Source of the DNA: Sphingobium aromaticiconvertens
Lineage (GTDB): Bacteria > Pseudomonadota > Alphaproteobacteria > Sphingomonadales > Sphingomonadaceae
Length of the DNA stretch: 64,000 bases
Reading direction: 5' to 3'
NCBI RefSeq assembly: GCF_037154075.1
Contig: NZ_JBANRJ010000001.1
Location: 4,149,501 to 4,213,500, forward strand
Under the pieces are notes generated by a model. It saw nothing but the letters and a program-made list of their open reading frames with translations, searched no databases and was not told the origin of the DNA. The translations under genes were made by a program, and so were the position numbers. Positions 43,936 through 54,376 of the stretch are shown in pieces. How positions within the stretch are numbered: the stretch's first letter is position 1; every line of letters starts with the position of its first letter.

Positions 43936-44039
43936 AGCATCGTGCGAAAAAGTGGGAACCGGTTTTTCGCAAAAAACGATGCGACAACAAAGAACTGGAG
44001 CAAGGCCTCCCACGTCGGATTTAACGCAGCTTGCTCTAG
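43934..44039 (+). repeat. Interspersed palindromic repeat, copy A (about 106 bp)
   Basis: Starts AGAGCATCGTGCGAAAAAG and ends GCAGCTTGCTCTAG. The reverse complement matches the copy at 24144-24251 over nearly the whole length; one half (GCGAAAAA...CGATGCTCTA) also matches 62741-62780. Two internal dyads predict a double hairpin. It overlaps the last two bases of pyrF. Confidence 0.82.
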
Positions 44040-44054
44040 GTTCGTCGGTAAAGG

Positions 44055-44087
44055 AAAAGGGAGCCAGTTTGCACCGGCTCCCCCTTA
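44055..44087 (-). terminator. Hairpin terminator after the outer-membrane protein gene
   Basis: GGGAGCC (44059-44065) and GGCTCCC (44076-44082) form a 7-bp stem four bases past the stop of the minus-strand gene. On that strand it is followed by TTTTCCTTT, as for an intrinsic terminator. Confidence 0.75.
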
Positions 44088-44090
44088 TCA

Positions 44091-44744
44091 TCAGAAACGA
44101 TAGCCGACGCTGGCAACCACTTGATGCCGGTCGGTGTCGATGTCGAATTCGCTGCTGGTGGCACCGTCCATATAATCGATATGCGCGCTGTCGTACTTCG
44201 AATAGCGATATTCGACCTTGGCGAAGCTGTTGGTGCCGATGGCGCGCTCGACGCCGCCGCCTACCCTCCAGCCGTCCAGCTTGAACGACTCGTCGGTCTG
44301 CTGATTAGTGTTGCCGGCCAGAACGCCCAGTTTCTGGTTGGTGTAGCCGCCCTTCACGTACAACAGGGTCGCAGGATTGACCAGGAAGCCAGCGCGAGCG
44401 CCAACATAGAGGTCGCGTCCTGCCTTTACCCGACCGAAGCCGAACTGGTCAGTGGGATCGAAGCGACCACTTTTTGCGGTAGAATCGGTAATTTCACCCT
44501 CAACCCCGACAACCGCGCTGCCCAGATTGATGTCATAACCGGCGCCGACACCATAAAGCAGGCCGTCGATCGACTGATCGTCGCGACCATTCTGGTTGTC
44601 GGCGTCGCTGCCGGCGCCAATGTGATCGTAGCCCAATATGGCTTCGACGCGGGGGCCGGTGAAGGTCGGGGTGGTGTCCTGCGCCAGCGCCGGAGTGGCG
44701 ATTGCAGTGCCCGTCAGAAGGGCCGCGACCATGATCTTTTTCAT
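44091..44744 (-). CDS. Opacity/OmpA-like outer-membrane beta-barrel protein
   Basis: 217 residues from ATG at 44744, with GGAG 5 bases upstream (ATG at 44762 is less likely). Signal peptide about 1-21 (MKKIMVAALLTGTAIA, cleavage after ALAQ). The rest alternates strands as in small eight-stranded porin-like barrels: PRVEAILGYDHIG, YGVGAGYDINLG, VGARAGFLVNP, FAKVEYRYSKYD, and a C-terminal VVASVGYRF ending in Phe, the barrel recognition signal. Single-gene unit with its own terminator. Function unknown beyond being an abundant surface protein. Confidence 0.85.
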   Translation of the reverse strand: MKKIMVAALLTGTAIATPALAQDTTPTFTGPRVEAILGYDHIGAGSDADNQNGRDDQSIDGLLYGVGAGYDINLGSAVVGVEGEITDSTAKSGRFDPTDQFGFGRVKAGRDLYVGARAGFLVNPATLLYVKGGYTNQKLGVLAGNTNQQTDESFKLDGWRVGGGVERAIGTNSFAKVEYRYSKYDSAHIDYMDGATSSEFDIDTDRHQVVASVGYRF

Positions 44745-44917
44745 ACAAACTCCATTCGTCATTCTTCCCCTGTGTGGGGATGACGTTGAAGTCCGGACAA
44801 ACCCGTTTGTTTCATGAACCTAGGATAAACAAGGACTTATGTGGCAGATTTGTCACGAATAAGGGCAGCTCGTCGTGATGCCGTTGGCTTTTGGGGATGA
44901 GCAGACAGGGAAAAAGA

Positions 44918-46324
44918 TCAGCACTCCACCACGTTGACGGCCAGCCCTCCCAGACTGGTTTCCTTGTAGCGGCTGGCCATATCCTCGCCGGTCTGGCGCA
45001 TGGTTTCGATGACCGCGTCCAGGCTGACGATATGGCGCCCATCGCCCTGAAGCGCCAGATAGGCAGCATTGATCGCCTTAACCGCGCCCATCGTGTTGCG
45101 TTCGATGCAGGGAATCTGGACAAGCCCGCCAATGGGATCGCAGGTGAGGCCCAGATTATGCTCCATGCCGATCTCAGCGGCATTTTCGACCTGTTGATTG
45201 GTGCCGCCCAGCACGGCGGCAAGCGCGGCGGCGGCCATGGAGCAGGCGACCCCCACCTCGCCCTGGCAGCCCATTTCCGCGGCAGAGATGGACGCACGCT
45301 TCTTGTAGAGGAAACCGATGGCGGCGGCGGTATAAAGGAAGGTCCGCTCCCCTTCCCGGTCTGCGCCGGGCACGAAGCGGCGATAATAGCGCAACACCGC
45401 CGGAATGACGCCCGCCGCACCGTTAGTAGGGGCGGTGACGACCCGACCACCCGCCGCATTCTCCTCATTCACCGCCAACGCGAAGAGGCTGACCCACTCA
45501 AACACCTGCGCAGGCGCTGGAACGTCCTGCGACGCACGCAAACGCGCATGAATGGCGCGGGCGCGACGGCGAACCTTAAGGCCGCCGGGCAGCAAGCCTT
45601 CCTGCTTCATGCCCCGATCGATGGACTCGCTCATGGCGTCGATCACGCGATCGAGGAAGGCATCGGTTTCCGCCTGCGCGCGCCAAGCCCCCTCGTTCCG
45701 TTGAACGATCGTGCCGATACACAGACCCGTTTCCTCACCCATAGCGAGCATTTCCGCGCCAGAAGAAAACGGGTATGGCTGCACGATATTGTGGCCCAGC
45801 GGTGTATTCGGGTCGATCCCCTCCACGCTGCCGGGCAGGACCGCGCCGCCGCCAATGGAATAATAGTCGCGCACGATGGGTTCGTCCGCACCCTCGAACC
45901 AGGCGGAAAAACGCATCCCGTTGGAATGCGCCTCCAGAAACTCGCCCATGTGGAAGAGCAGATCGCGCGATTCGACAAAGGGGATGATGTCGCCGCGATA
46001 ACGGATCTGCTCATCATGGCGGATCGTCGCCAATATGTCCGTCACCGCGTCAGGGTCGACCGTTTCAGGGCGATAGCCCGACAGGCCAAGCAGAATGGCG
46101 GCGTCGGTGGCATGCCCCTTTCCGGTCAGCGCCAGCGAGCCATAAAGGTCGCATTGCACGCGTGCGGGCGTACCGGAAAGCTGCTCCATGAACATGAGCG
46201 CAGCACGCATCGGCCCGACCGTATGCGAGCTGGAGGGACCGATGCCGATGGTGAACAGGTCCATGACGCTAATCGCCGTCCCTGTGTCTATCCGCGATTT
46301 CTGACGCCTCTCGGTCAAGATCAA
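44918..46324 (-). CDS. sdaA: L-serine ammonia-lyase, single-chain iron-sulfur type
   Basis: 468 residues. Converts L-serine to pyruvate and ammonia. The type 2 enzyme has the beta domain at the start ([17 protein letters not shown]) and the alpha domain later; the 4Fe-4S ligands are C353 (MGCQGEVG), C395 (LTCDPIGG) and C406 (QIPCIERN), with the family spacing. The ATG at 46324 overlaps the tamB stop; ATG at 46264 (MDLFTIGIG) would be closer to the usual length. Being the last gene of the tamA-tamB-sdaA run, it may be read through from tamB. Confidence 0.95.
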   Translation of the reverse strand: MILTERRQKSRIDTGTAISVMDLFTIGIGPSSSHTVGPMRAALMFMEQLSGTPARVQCDLYGSLALTGKGHATDAAILLGLSGYRPETVDPDAVTDILATIRHDEQIRYRGDIIPFVESRDLLFHMGEFLEAHSNGMRFSAWFEGADEPIVRDYYSIGGGAVLPGSVEGIDPNTPLGHNIVQPYPFSSGAEMLAMGEETGLCIGTIVQRNEGAWRAQAETDAFLDRVIDAMSESIDRGMKQEGLLPGGLKVRRRARAIHARLRASQDVPAPAQVFEWVSLFALAVNEENAAGGRVVTAPTNGAAGVIPAVLRYYRRFVPGADREGERTFLYTAAAIGFLYKKRASISAAEMGCQGEVGVACSMAAAALAAVLGGTNQQVENAAEIGMEHNLGLTCDPIGGLVQIPCIERNTMGAVKAINAAYLALQGDGRHIVSLDAVIETMRQTGEDMASRYKETSLGGLAVNVVEC

Positions 46325-49300
46325 TAATCCTTCGATACCCGAACGTTGGCGCTTTGCCGCCCCAGAGTGGAGATAGCGCCGAGCAGCGAAAGCCAGCGCG
46401 TCACCTGATACTCCATGCGGGTAGCGGAATAGCCCTGCCCGTCGGTGATGAGTTCGACATAGGTTTTGCGCGTCAGATATTTGCCCGCCGCAATCGACGT
46501 GCCTTGATTCTGGGTCGGATCGGCGGCGATGATACGCAGGCGATCCAGCCCCGCTGCCTTGCGCACGGCATTGATCGGGTCCAGCCCATCGCCACCCTGT
46601 AACGCCCCGACAGCCGAAGCAAGCTGAAGCGCTTCGGGCGCGGACAGATTGGTGATCGACGTGCCAAAAAGCAGACGCGAGAGCAGTTCATCCTCCGGCA
46701 GCGCGGGAATGCTGGTGAAGGTGATTTCGGGCTTCAGGCCCGTGCCGCCGACGCGAATAGTGGCGCTGAGGTTGCTGATATTGGCCTCCGCCTCGATATC
46801 CAGCGTCGGGTTGGTGGGTGTGCGACCATCAAACACGATCTTGCCCTCCCGCAGATCGAAGCGCCTGCCTGCGAACTCATAGCCACCGCGCACCAGGTCG
46901 GCGGTGCCCGCAATAGCCGGATTGGTGACGGTCCCGCCAATGTCGAGATTGGCGCGCCATTCGCTGTCGAGGCCCAGGCCTGTCACGGTCACACGGTTGC
47001 GGGCACGGGCCTTGATCGCCAACGCCCAGGGCGCGGATGTTATGGGGCGTTCAAACTCCTCGCCCCGGCGGTTGACCTCCTTCACTTTCAGTTCGGGCAG
47101 TTGCGCAACTGCGGCAGCGCGGCCCAGTGTGAAGCGGCTCTTGTTCAGGACCAGATCGCCACCGATCGTGCCACCGACACCGTCGGATTTCAGGGAAATG
47201 GGGCCGGTGACGGTGGCGGCGATATCGTCCCGCTCCAGCAGGGCGGCATTGTCCGCCTGGAAAGCCAGATCCATGCCAACGCCCTTTATCCCGCCCAGGT
47301 CGAAACGCCCGGCGCCGGTCACGCTGCCGCCATTTTGCGCCTGGCCTGAGAAACTGTTGATGACGAGTTGAGGCCCGGAAAAGCGCCCTCGCGCCTTGAC
47401 GTTGTGCAGGCGCATGCCGGTGATCGGACTGTTGATAGACGCAGCATCGGTTGCCAGCGCGCCGCTGATGACCGGGTTGGCGAGTGTCCCCCGCGCATCG
47501 GCTGAGACGGCGACGGGCCCCGCGATGTCGACAATCTCCACCCCCGTCAGGCGCCAGAGCGTGTCGGCAGTGCCATTATAGCGTAGCTGGGCAAAGAGCG
47601 GTGCGTTTTCGATGCGGGAGAGGAAGCCCCCCTGCCCCAGCGGGGTCAGCAGCGCCTGCCCGCGGCCGATGGTCTGCCCCTCGCTAACGAACAACATCCG
47701 TGCGGCGAGGCGGTCGGGGGTGAGCGCGGCGTTAAGACCGATATCAACAGGTCGCGAACTAAGCGACAGACCAGAGCGGGAAAGACCGCGCAGGCGCAAC
47801 TCCGCACTGCCCGTTGGTACGCCGTCGCGCGGAAGCGCATAGGTCAGCGATCCGGTCGCCATGCCGCCAAGACCCAGATTATCATAGGCTATGTCGAGCA
47901 GGGACAGCGGCATCTTGTTCAGGCGCAGGTCGATCTGTGTCGTTTCCTCGCCCAATTGCCCCGCAAGCTGGGCAGAACCGCCACTAAAGCTGATGGTTGC
48001 GGGTGACAGCCGCCAACCATCCCCCGCCCGGGTCAACAGCGCCGAACGGACGATGCGAATGGGGCGCTTGTCGATCGTGCCACTGGCCGAGAGGCGGATG
48101 CGGTCAGGTTCCACCTGCGCCTCACCCTGAAGATCGAAGAGGCGACCGCGTTGGCCGCTAAGGCTGGCGCGAACCTTGCCTCGCCCATCCTTGAGATCGG
48201 CGTTGAGCGCCATGCGGCCAAGACGGATGCCGCCGACACGCAAACCCCGCGCCTCGGCAACAGCGTTGATCGACGACCCTGCGGGATCGAGCGTGATGGT
48301 GGCGTCCAGCTTTCCGTTCCGCACGTCGATCCGTGTCGGGCCATCGAACCCCGCATCGCGTGCGGTGAGCGCCAGGATGACCTGTTGGAGGGTGTTGACG
48401 GGACGCAACGCGACCGTGCCGGTAACAGGACCAGTGACGTTCAGCACGCCGTCCAGGCCGCCCGTCACCGGGCGAATGTCACCGCTGGCGATCACGTTCG
48501 ACACGGCAAGGCGGGCGACGCGGACAATGGCCTGACCGCCCTGTGGCAACAGGATTTGTCCGTTGCCGGTGAAGGGGCCGAGCGTCGATCCCCCATTAGC
48601 CGTGAAGGCATAGCCGACCGCATCGGGATCAAGCAGTACATGCACATCGCGCAGGCCCAGCGCATCCATGGGACGCAACAGACGCAGATCGACCTTGGGC
48701 CGCTCTATATTCCCATCCAGCGTCAGGCTGACCGGGCCATATTGGGCATGGCGACCGCTGCCTTCGAGATGGAGGGTGCCATCGCGATGCCGCACGCCTT
48801 TGGCTGAAAGCGTCAGCGCCGGCGCGGTAAGGCGCAGGTTGGTAAGGGCAAGTTGCTGGTCCGGTCGCAACGAGAGATCCGTGCGTATCGTGGGCAGGCC
48901 GCCGCCCAGCGTGCGAAGAAAGTCATTGTCCAACCGTCGCACCCGCGCCTCCGCCTGGCCGCTAAGGCCAAAGCTGCCGCCCGGACCGGGCACGGCACGT
49001 AGTTTCGAGTTGATATCGACGATACCCAGACCCCGGATCAGCAGGCCCTGAATTGCGCCGGTCAGGCCGAAATCATAGCGGCCGGTGCGAAGGTCGGCGA
49101 GCATCACCAACTGCCCGCGCAGCTTGTCGGAGCGAACCTGCATCGGATTGCTGACGATCTGCTGCCCCTTTAATTGCAGCACACCGTCCAGCGCGAAGTT
49201 GCGGAAAATGCCGGTGACGAGTTCGCCCTGTCCATCAAGGCGGCTGGCGCGCAGGCGAACGGGAATGAGCGCGGCACCGTTGGGTGCGCGATGGCCCTTT

Positions 49301-50511
49301 CCATCAGCGCGCACATCGCTGATGAGCGCCTTGTCGAACGCCAGTTGCTTTGCCGTCAGCAGATATTCGTAGCCCAGGCTCTCAATCGCCCCGTCGAGTC
49401 GAATGCGGGCGGCGATGTCACGCCCGCGCATGGTCTTGAGCAATGCCTGAGGCCGAGCCAGCTTCAATTCGACCAGCACATTGTCGAGCGCATTGTGACG
49501 CAGGTCGATCGCGCCATCGGCAGTCAGGTCAATCGCGGGCGAACGGATCGCCAGCTTGCCGTCGATGATCCGGTTTTCAAGAGTGCCGCTGGCGCTGAGG
49601 TCAAGCCGTGGCGCCGAAAGGCGCTGGATCAGCCCATTGCCCGCGATCGCCGCGCCCTGAAGCGAGCCATTGGCGGTATATGTGCCGCTGCGCGCGGTAA
49701 GACCAAGGGCGAGAACTGGCTGCGCATCGAGCGTAGCGGCAAGCGTGCCATCCCATCGGGTCCATGTGCCCTTACCCTTCACCCGCAGGTTAGCGTCTTG
49801 TCTGGTCCCTGCCATGGCCGCCAGAACGCCGCCCGCCGGCGCATTGACGGTCACGTCCACGTCGAAGCGATCGACATCCGGGCGACTGTCGAGCGCCAGT
49901 TGCAGAGCATCCTGCCCATCGAGCACGCGCGCCGACAGGTCGATGATCGCGCGGCCAGCGCGGATGTCGGCATCACCCAGAAGCGTCGCGACCTGCTGCC
50001 GTCCGGTGATACCCGGCGCGATCGTCAGCCTGCCAACCGAAAATTGCATCAGGCGAATGTCGAAATCGGGGAGGATAGGTCCCTGTCGCTGTGTGGGCTT
50101 GAGCTTTGGCAGAGCGTGCAGCGTAGCGGCGGGAATGACCAGCCGATCAATATCCAGCCGGTTGGAGAGCCAGGCGAAGGGGAACCAGTCCAGTTCGACG
50201 CGTGGCGCCGACAGAAAACGCCCATTGGGGTCCGACAACATAAGGCCGTGCAGGACCGCCTTTCGATAAATGCTGCCGTCAATCCGGTCGACATGGATAC
50301 GCAGGCCTGATTCCGGGGCGATGCGCGCAACACGCGACACGAGGAAACGATGCCCCGGCGCGGTGTCCAGCCAGGCGAGCGCGCCGCCGACGATCAATAT
50401 CGCCGTCAGGACCAATCCTAGCAACCAGCGCTGCCACCGCCCATCCCAGGCGCGACGGCGTGGCGGTGTCGGGGCGACGTCTTCGCCCGGCACGGGTGTT
50501 TCATCCGCCAT
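46321..50511 (-). CDS. tamB: TamB-type translocation and assembly module protein
   Basis: 1396 residues. A single N-terminal helix ([20 protein letters not shown], about 29-48) anchors it in the inner membrane; the long repetitive beta body (AsmA/bridge-like) spans the periplasm, and the C-terminal TamB domain lies at about 1050-1396, with [20 protein letters not shown] and LFGTSI close to the end. It works with the Omp85 protein TamA in outer-membrane protein assembly and, by more recent work, in phospholipid transport between membranes. Its start shares a base with the stop of tamA (TGATG), so the pair is co-translated. Confidence 0.93.
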   Translation of the reverse strand: MADETPVPGEDVAPTPPRRRAWDGRWQRWLLGLVLTAILIVGGALAWLDTAPGHRFLVSRVARIAPESGLRIHVDRIDGSIYRKAVLHGLMLSDPNGRFLSAPRVELDWFPFAWLSNRLDIDRLVIPAATLHALPKLKPTQRQGPILPDFDIRLMQFSVGRLTIAPGITGRQQVATLLGDADIRAGRAIIDLSARVLDGQDALQLALDSRPDVDRFDVDVTVNAPAGGVLAAMAGTRQDANLRVKGKGTWTRWDGTLAATLDAQPVLALGLTARSGTYTANGSLQGAAIAGNGLIQRLSAPRLDLSASGTLENRIIDGKLAIRSPAIDLTADGAIDLRHNALDNVLVELKLARPQALLKTMRGRDIAARIRLDGAIESLGYEYLLTAKQLAFDKALISDVRADGKGHRAPNGAALIPVRLRASRLDGQGELVTGIFRNFALDGVLQLKGQQIVSNPMQVRSDKLRGQLVMLADLRTGRYDFGLTGAIQGLLIRGLGIVDINSKLRAVPGPGGSFGLSGQAEARVRRLDNDFLRTLGGGLPTIRTDLSLRPDQQLALTNLRLTAPALTLSAKGVRHRDGTLHLEGSGRHAQYGPVSLTLDGNIERPKVDLRLLRPMDALGLRDVHVLLDPDAVGYAFTANGGSTLGPFTGNGQILLPQGGQAIVRVARLAVSNVIASGDIRPVTGGLDGVLNVTGPVTGTVALRPVNTLQQVILALTARDAGFDGPTRIDVRNGKLDATITLDPAGSSINAVAEARGLRVGGIRLGRMALNADLKDGRGKVRASLSGQRGRLFDLQGEAQVEPDRIRLSASGTIDKRPIRIVRSALLTRAGDGWRLSPATISFSGGSAQLAGQLGEETTQIDLRLNKMPLSLLDIAYDNLGLGGMATGSLTYALPRDGVPTGSAELRLRGLSRSGLSLSSRPVDIGLNAALTPDRLAARMLFVSEGQTIGRGQALLTPLGQGGFLSRIENAPLFAQLRYNGTADTLWRLTGVEIVDIAGPVAVSADARGTLANPVISGALATDAASINSPITGMRLHNVKARGRFSGPQLVINSFSGQAQNGGSVTGAGRFDLGGIKGVGMDLAFQADNAALLERDDIAATVTGPISLKSDGVGGTIGGDLVLNKSRFTLGRAAAVAQLPELKVKEVNRRGEEFERPITSAPWALAIKARARNRVTVTGLGLDSEWRANLDIGGTVTNPAIAGTADLVRGGYEFAGRRFDLREGKIVFDGRTPTNPTLDIEAEANISNLSATIRVGGTGLKPEITFTSIPALPEDELLSRLLFGTSITNLSAPEALQLASAVGALQGGDGLDPINAVRKAAGLDRLRIIAADPTQNQGTSIAAGKYLTRKTYVELITDGQGYSATRMEYQVTRWLSLLGAISTLGRQSANVRVSKDY

Positions 50512-52646
50512 CAGAAGGCCTGCCCCAGCGACACATAGACGGCAATGCGCGGATCGCCGGGCTGCGGATTGATGGGCGTGCCGACATCGACGCGGATGGG
50601 GCCGAAATTGCTGTAATAGCGCACGCCAACGCCCGCCCCGATCCGAAGATCCTGAAAGCGCGGCACGAAGCTGGTGGAGATGTTGCCCGCATCGACGAAG
50701 GGCACAACGCCGAAATTGCCAAAGCGCACCCGCGCCTCCAGCGAAAATTCCGCCAGGCTCTTGCCGCCGATGGGATCGTTGTTGCTGTCGCGCGGACCAA
50801 TCGCCTGATAGCTATAGCCGCGCACCGATCCACCACCACCGGCATAATAGCGGCGCGATGGTGCGATGGCGCTGACGTCCGCCCCCAGGATGGTCCCAAA
50901 ACGCGCGCGGGAGGCGAGGACGACGCGCTCACCCACAGGTTGATAGATGCTGCCATCCACTTGCGCCCGCGCATAGCCGAAGGTGCCGTTCTGGAACGAC
51001 AGTTCGGGACTGACCCGGCCGCTCAGACGGAAGCCCGTCGACGGATTCAACAGATCGTCGCTGCCATCATAGGTAAGGCCAAGCGGCAGGGCCGCGATGA
51101 AGAAAGTACGACGCCCGCCCACAATCTTGCTGAAGCTGTCAGCTTCGTCCGATGCCACCAGCTCCGCGCCGATGCGCCACACCCATTTCTTTTGGAAGAT
51201 GATGTTCGTCTGCCGTTCCAGCCCGCCCGACAAGGTTATGGTGCGCGCATCATAAGCGTCGCGCTTGATATTGCTGATCGAGAGCAGGCCGGTCAGGACA
51301 TTGTCGCGGCGCATGAAATTGCTGCGGCGATAGGTGGCGGAGGCAGTCTGCTCCTGCGTACCCAATACGCCGCGCAGCGTCACCGCGCCTTCGGGTGGCA
51401 GCAGGTTGCGATGCTGCCAACTGACCTCCGCACGATAGCCCTCACCCGTGCCATAGCCCAGTTCGCCCGCAATGGTCCGCAGCGGCGCCGGACGCGTATC
51501 GACAGCCAGGTCGACATGGGTACCATCGCCCGCGTCGCGCGGCACCAGCGTGACGGAGGAAACAAGGCCGGTGGCGACCAGCGCGCGGCGCAAATCCTCC
51601 ACATCAGAGGCCATATAGGTGTCGCCGGATTTGAATCGGGCAATCCGCTGGACATGGCCCGCACTGAACAATTCATCATTGGCCATGACGATCTGGCCGA
51701 AAGTACGGAAGCCGCCGGGCGTTACGACGATATCCAGGTCGCCCTTGCGCTCCTCATGATCGACGCGAACCTCAGGTTCGTCCACCTTGGCGAAAGGAAA
51801 ACCGTTTTCTCCCAGTGCGATCGCGAGCGTATTTTGCGCGCCCAATATCTTGTCTGCATCGATCGGGTCGCCCACGGCCACCGGGAACGCCTTTCGCAAC
51901 ACAGGCTGGTTGTCACCCGTGTCCGCCAACCCTTCCAGATCGACCGAGGCGAGGGAATATCGCGTACCCGGCTGGATGTCGAAGCTGACCGCCAGACGAT
52001 CGCTGCCCGCAGGGGGCGCCGCAACGAGGCCGCGCACCCGCGCGGCATAATAGCCCTTGGCCCGCAGCAGGCGATCGAGCAGGTCGCTGTCTTCCTTGAT
52101 ACGCCGGTTGATCTGCGCTAGGTTGGCGACCTTTCCCTCCCCTTGCTTCAACACCGACAGGTCGCTGAACCGGGTATTGAACACATCATCCGCGATGCCG
52201 TCCAGGCCCGAAAGCGTCACCGTGTAACGCCGCTCCTCACCGGTATCGGTAAAGCTGGCCGCCGGATCCACTATTGTCGGCGCGATATCCGGGGCAATTG
52301 CCTGCGTGTCAGTCGCATCATCGTTCACATCCTGCGGATCGGATGGAATGGGCACCACGCTGTCGGGCTGCCCCATGTCGGGCCACGCAATGCCGATATC
52401 GGGCATGGGATCGAGCGGACTATCAAGTGGCGTATCGCCGGGTGAAACGGTGCCGGGCGGAACGATAACTGAGCGGACGGTAACGGGCGGTGTCGCCCCG
52501 CTCCCCCCTTGCCTGCCCCCCCCCTGCCAGGCCAGAACAGACACGGGCGCAAACGCCAACGGAGACAGGATGAAGCATATAGCAACATTGCGGCCAGGCA
52601 GCGGACGGCCAAAGAGACGGCGGCAAGTCCGCGAACCGTAGGTCAT
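50511..52646 (-). CDS. tamA: TamA-type Omp85 outer-membrane assembly protein
   Basis: About 711 residues from ATG at 52646; ATGs at 52688 and 52709 are alternatives. After a signal-like helix (about 15-40) and a Gly/Pro-rich linker come POTRA-type domains (YYAARVRGLV, YSLASVDLEGL, about 150-330), then the 16-stranded barrel with ASATYRRSNFMRRDN and AGGGGSVRGYSYQ, the VRGY motif of Omp85 loop 6, near residue 610. It ends in VYVSLGQAF with the C-terminal Phe signal. Partner of tamB directly downstream. Confidence 0.92.
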   Translation of the reverse strand: MTYGSRTCRRLFGRPLPGRNVAICFILSPLAFAPVSVLAWQGGGRQGGSGATPPVTVRSVIVPPGTVSPGDTPLDSPLDPMPDIGIAWPDMGQPDSVVPIPSDPQDVNDDATDTQAIAPDIAPTIVDPAASFTDTGEERRYTVTLSGLDGIADDVFNTRFSDLSVLKQGEGKVANLAQINRRIKEDSDLLDRLLRAKGYYAARVRGLVAAPPAGSDRLAVSFDIQPGTRYSLASVDLEGLADTGDNQPVLRKAFPVAVGDPIDADKILGAQNTLAIALGENGFPFAKVDEPEVRVDHEERKGDLDIVVTPGGFRTFGQIVMANDELFSAGHVQRIARFKSGDTYMASDVEDLRRALVATGLVSSVTLVPRDAGDGTHVDLAVDTRPAPLRTIAGELGYGTGEGYRAEVSWQHRNLLPPEGAVTLRGVLGTQEQTASATYRRSNFMRRDNVLTGLLSISNIKRDAYDARTITLSGGLERQTNIIFQKKWVWRIGAELVASDEADSFSKIVGGRRTFFIAALPLGLTYDGSDDLLNPSTGFRLSGRVSPELSFQNGTFGYARAQVDGSIYQPVGERVVLASRARFGTILGADVSAIAPSRRYYAGGGGSVRGYSYQAIGPRDSNNDPIGGKSLAEFSLEARVRFGNFGVVPFVDAGNISTSFVPRFQDLRIGAGVGVRYYSNFGPIRVDVGTPINPQPGDPRIAVYVSLGQAF

Positions 52647-52734
52647 GTCCGCCTGTCTAAACCAGAAAAGGCCGGGCGCGCCAGCCATGATCGGCAGATG
52701 GCCGACCAAATCGCGACACCGGACGATGGCTTTT

Positions 52735-53214
52735 TCAGAAAGCCATGTGGAGCCGGTCCATCAGCATACGCGCCGGGCTGGCTTCGGGCGCGGGACGGCG
52801 ACGCGCAGCGATCAACATCCGGTCCTGAAGCCGGGCGACGCGATCATAAAGTTCCTCGCTCCCATCCACCAGCGCACGGACGGCGAAGGGGAAGTCCGCG
52901 ACTTGCGCACGATCACTGACGCTGGCCGGGCCGAGGCTGTATTTCTCGCTCAGCAAATCGGACTCGTCGATCTCTCCACGCTGGAAAGCCCGCTGGCTGA
53001 GAAGCCAGGCAATGATGTGCATGAGCCGGGTCGTGACCTTCAGCGATTCGCAGGTGAAGGCGATGCGCTGCAGCGGATCATCAAACCCCTGCTCCACCGC
53101 CAAACTGGTATCGAAATAGCTACGGGCTTCATCCGCCATGACCATCGCCTCAACATAAAGGCTGTCGACAAGACGCCGATGAAGACTTGAATCGAAGGGT
53201 GAAGTCGAACGCAT
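52735..53214 (-). CDS. DUF1465 protein, RcdA-like (regulator of CtrA degradation)
   Basis: 159 residues from ATG at 53214 (MRSTSPFDSSLH); ATG at 53238 would add eight. SLYVEAMVMADEARSYFD, LQRIAFTCESLKVTTRLMH and IIAWLLSQRAFQRGEI match the DUF1465 helical bundle that includes Caulobacter RcdA, an adaptor that helps the ClpXP protease degrade CtrA. A TTAAC-N10-TTAAC pattern lies about 40 bases upstream of the start (53254-53273). Confidence 0.85.
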   Translation of the reverse strand: MRSTSPFDSSLHRRLVDSLYVEAMVMADEARSYFDTSLAVEQGFDDPLQRIAFTCESLKVTTRLMHIIAWLLSQRAFQRGEIDESDLLSEKYSLGPASVSDRAQVADFPFAVRALVDGSEELYDRVARLQDRMLIAARRRPAPEASPARMLMDRLHMAF

Positions 53215-53253
53215 GTGCTCTGCTGCCACAGCCACCACGTCTTGTCAGGGCCG

Positions 53254-53273
53254 TTAACCCTTTTACCTTTAAC
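53254..53273 (-). promoter_or_regulatory. TTAAC-N10-TTAAC pattern upstream of the RcdA-like gene
   Basis: Two TTAAC words in direct orientation, 15 bases apart start to start, 40 bases before the start codon. TTAA pairs are the core of CtrA sites, but the classical spacing is N7 between TTAA halves (here 11), so this is not a standard CtrA box. The same spacing recurs at 55191-55210. Confidence 0.35.
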
Positions 53274-53338
53274 TGTCCCAAAGCGGGAAGTGCAGCAGGC
53301 CGCGAATCCAGCGCAGGCCGCGGTCGATCGGGGGCCGA

Positions 53339-53566
53339 TCAGGCGATGATGTCGGGCACCAGTTGATCTTCCAGGATCGCTATTTCATCGCGCAGGCGCA
53401 GCTTGCGCTTCTTGAGCCGTGCCAGTTGCATCTGATCCCCGGTGCCCCCGTCAATCAGCGCCGCGATCGCACCGTCAAGGTCGCGATGCTCCACTCGCAG
53501 CAGTTCCAGTCGGCGCATGATATCTTCGGTACTCACCGCCAATCCGTCTCCACTTAAACGCCCCAT
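53339..53566 (-). CDS. YdcH family (DUF465) small helical protein
   Basis: 75 residues. MRRLELLRVEHRDLDGAIAA, then QLARLKKRKLRLRDEIAILE is the DUF465/YdcH antiparallel helical hairpin, with the LKKxKLxLKDEI core. A GTG at about 53536 is a possible shorter start. Biochemical role unknown; a second member is encoded on the other strand at 53729. Confidence 0.82.
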   Translation of the reverse strand: MGRLSGDGLAVSTEDIMRRLELLRVEHRDLDGAIAALIDGGTGDQMQLARLKKRKLRLRDEIAILEDQLVPDIIA

Positions 53567-53728
53567 CAGGCTTCGTCAGATGCGCTGTATTCGGTGATGA
53601 TAGCGAGGCGGGGCCAAGCGAGCCATCGCAAATTCACGGGGGATCGTCGCAACACCATAATCATGGCGAGACAGGACCGATGATTCGTGATCTACTCGAT
53701 CATCCATTACCCTCGTAAGGAGAATGTC

Positions 53729-53887
53729 ATGGAAAATAGCCACGTTTCTGCGCTTTCGGCCAAACATGCCGGACTCGACGCCCGTATCAAGGCGGAGACG
53801 AGTCGGCCCCTTCCCGACGCGATTTTGGTCGCATCCCTCAAGAAGCAGAAATTGCGGTTGAAGGAAGAGATACGCGGGCCGAATTAG
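53729..53887 (+). CDS. YdcH family (DUF465) small helical protein
   Basis: 52 residues from ATG at 53729, preceded by AAGGAG at good spacing. SALSAKHAGLDARIKAETSR and LVASLKKQKLRLKEEI form the two helices of the DUF465 hairpin. It is the shorter of two neighbouring members on opposite strands (the other at 53339-53566), with similar LKK-KLRL cores. Confidence 0.82.
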   Translation: MENSHVSALSAKHAGLDARIKAETSRPLPDAILVASLKKQKLRLKEEIRGPN

Positions 53888-53941
53888 GCGTCGCGCCTCC
53901 CGCAGGACGAAGATGACAGCCCTGTCCGTTGGCCGGGGCTG

Positions 53942-54310
53942 TCAGCGACGCTTGGTAAGCGGGCGCAGATAATCGGGCAACTGCGCTTCCGATCGTTTGG
54001 TCCCAACCGGCTTGCGCGCCAATTGCGGGTCGATCAGTTCGTCGAAAGCGACGCCGATCCTGTCCGCCTGCGCCCAGGCGACCCGGCCTGTAACCAGACC
54101 CACCCCCCGTAGTTCAACGACAATCCGCGCACCTCTGGCGATCGGCCGTTCGCAATCGGCCATCAATCCGACGGCGGAGAGATTACGCACCCGTGCCTTG
54201 CCGAGGCTGATGCCTTCCGCTGTCGTGATATTTGTCAGCAGAAACAGGCTGTCGCGCGGCGCGGTACGCGCCGGACCGCGATCCGCCATAAAATCCTGTG
54301 ACTCATCCAT
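53942..54310 (-). CDS. PilZ domain protein
   Basis: 122 residues from ATG at 54310 (MDESQDFM); an ATG at 54358 gives 16 extra residues. A single PilZ domain: RDSLFLLTNIT at the front, KARVRNLSAVGLMADCERP (NxSxxG motif) and RVAWAQADRIGVAFDE. The leading RxxxR of c-di-GMP-binding PilZ domains is not clear, so it may or may not bind the nucleotide. Confidence 0.82.
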   Translation of the reverse strand: MDESQDFMADRGPARTAPRDSLFLLTNITTAEGISLGKARVRNLSAVGLMADCERPIARGARIVVELRGVGLVTGRVAWAQADRIGVAFDELIDPQLARKPVGTKRSEAQLPDYLRPLTKRR

Positions 54311-54376
54311 CTCGCGCGACCCATTTCCAATGCAGCTTCTATGCATTGGCGATGCCACAGGCGGATGGAGAAAGTG

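Noticed and set aside
49174..50310. A long plus-strand frame opposite tamB
   Set aside because: No similarity to known folds, while tamB on the minus strand is continuous and recognisable.
50460..52121. A 553-codon open frame on the plus strand opposite tamA
   Set aside because: It mirrors the codon structure of tamA in high-GC DNA; the translation is Arg/Gln/His-rich without domain or ribosome site.
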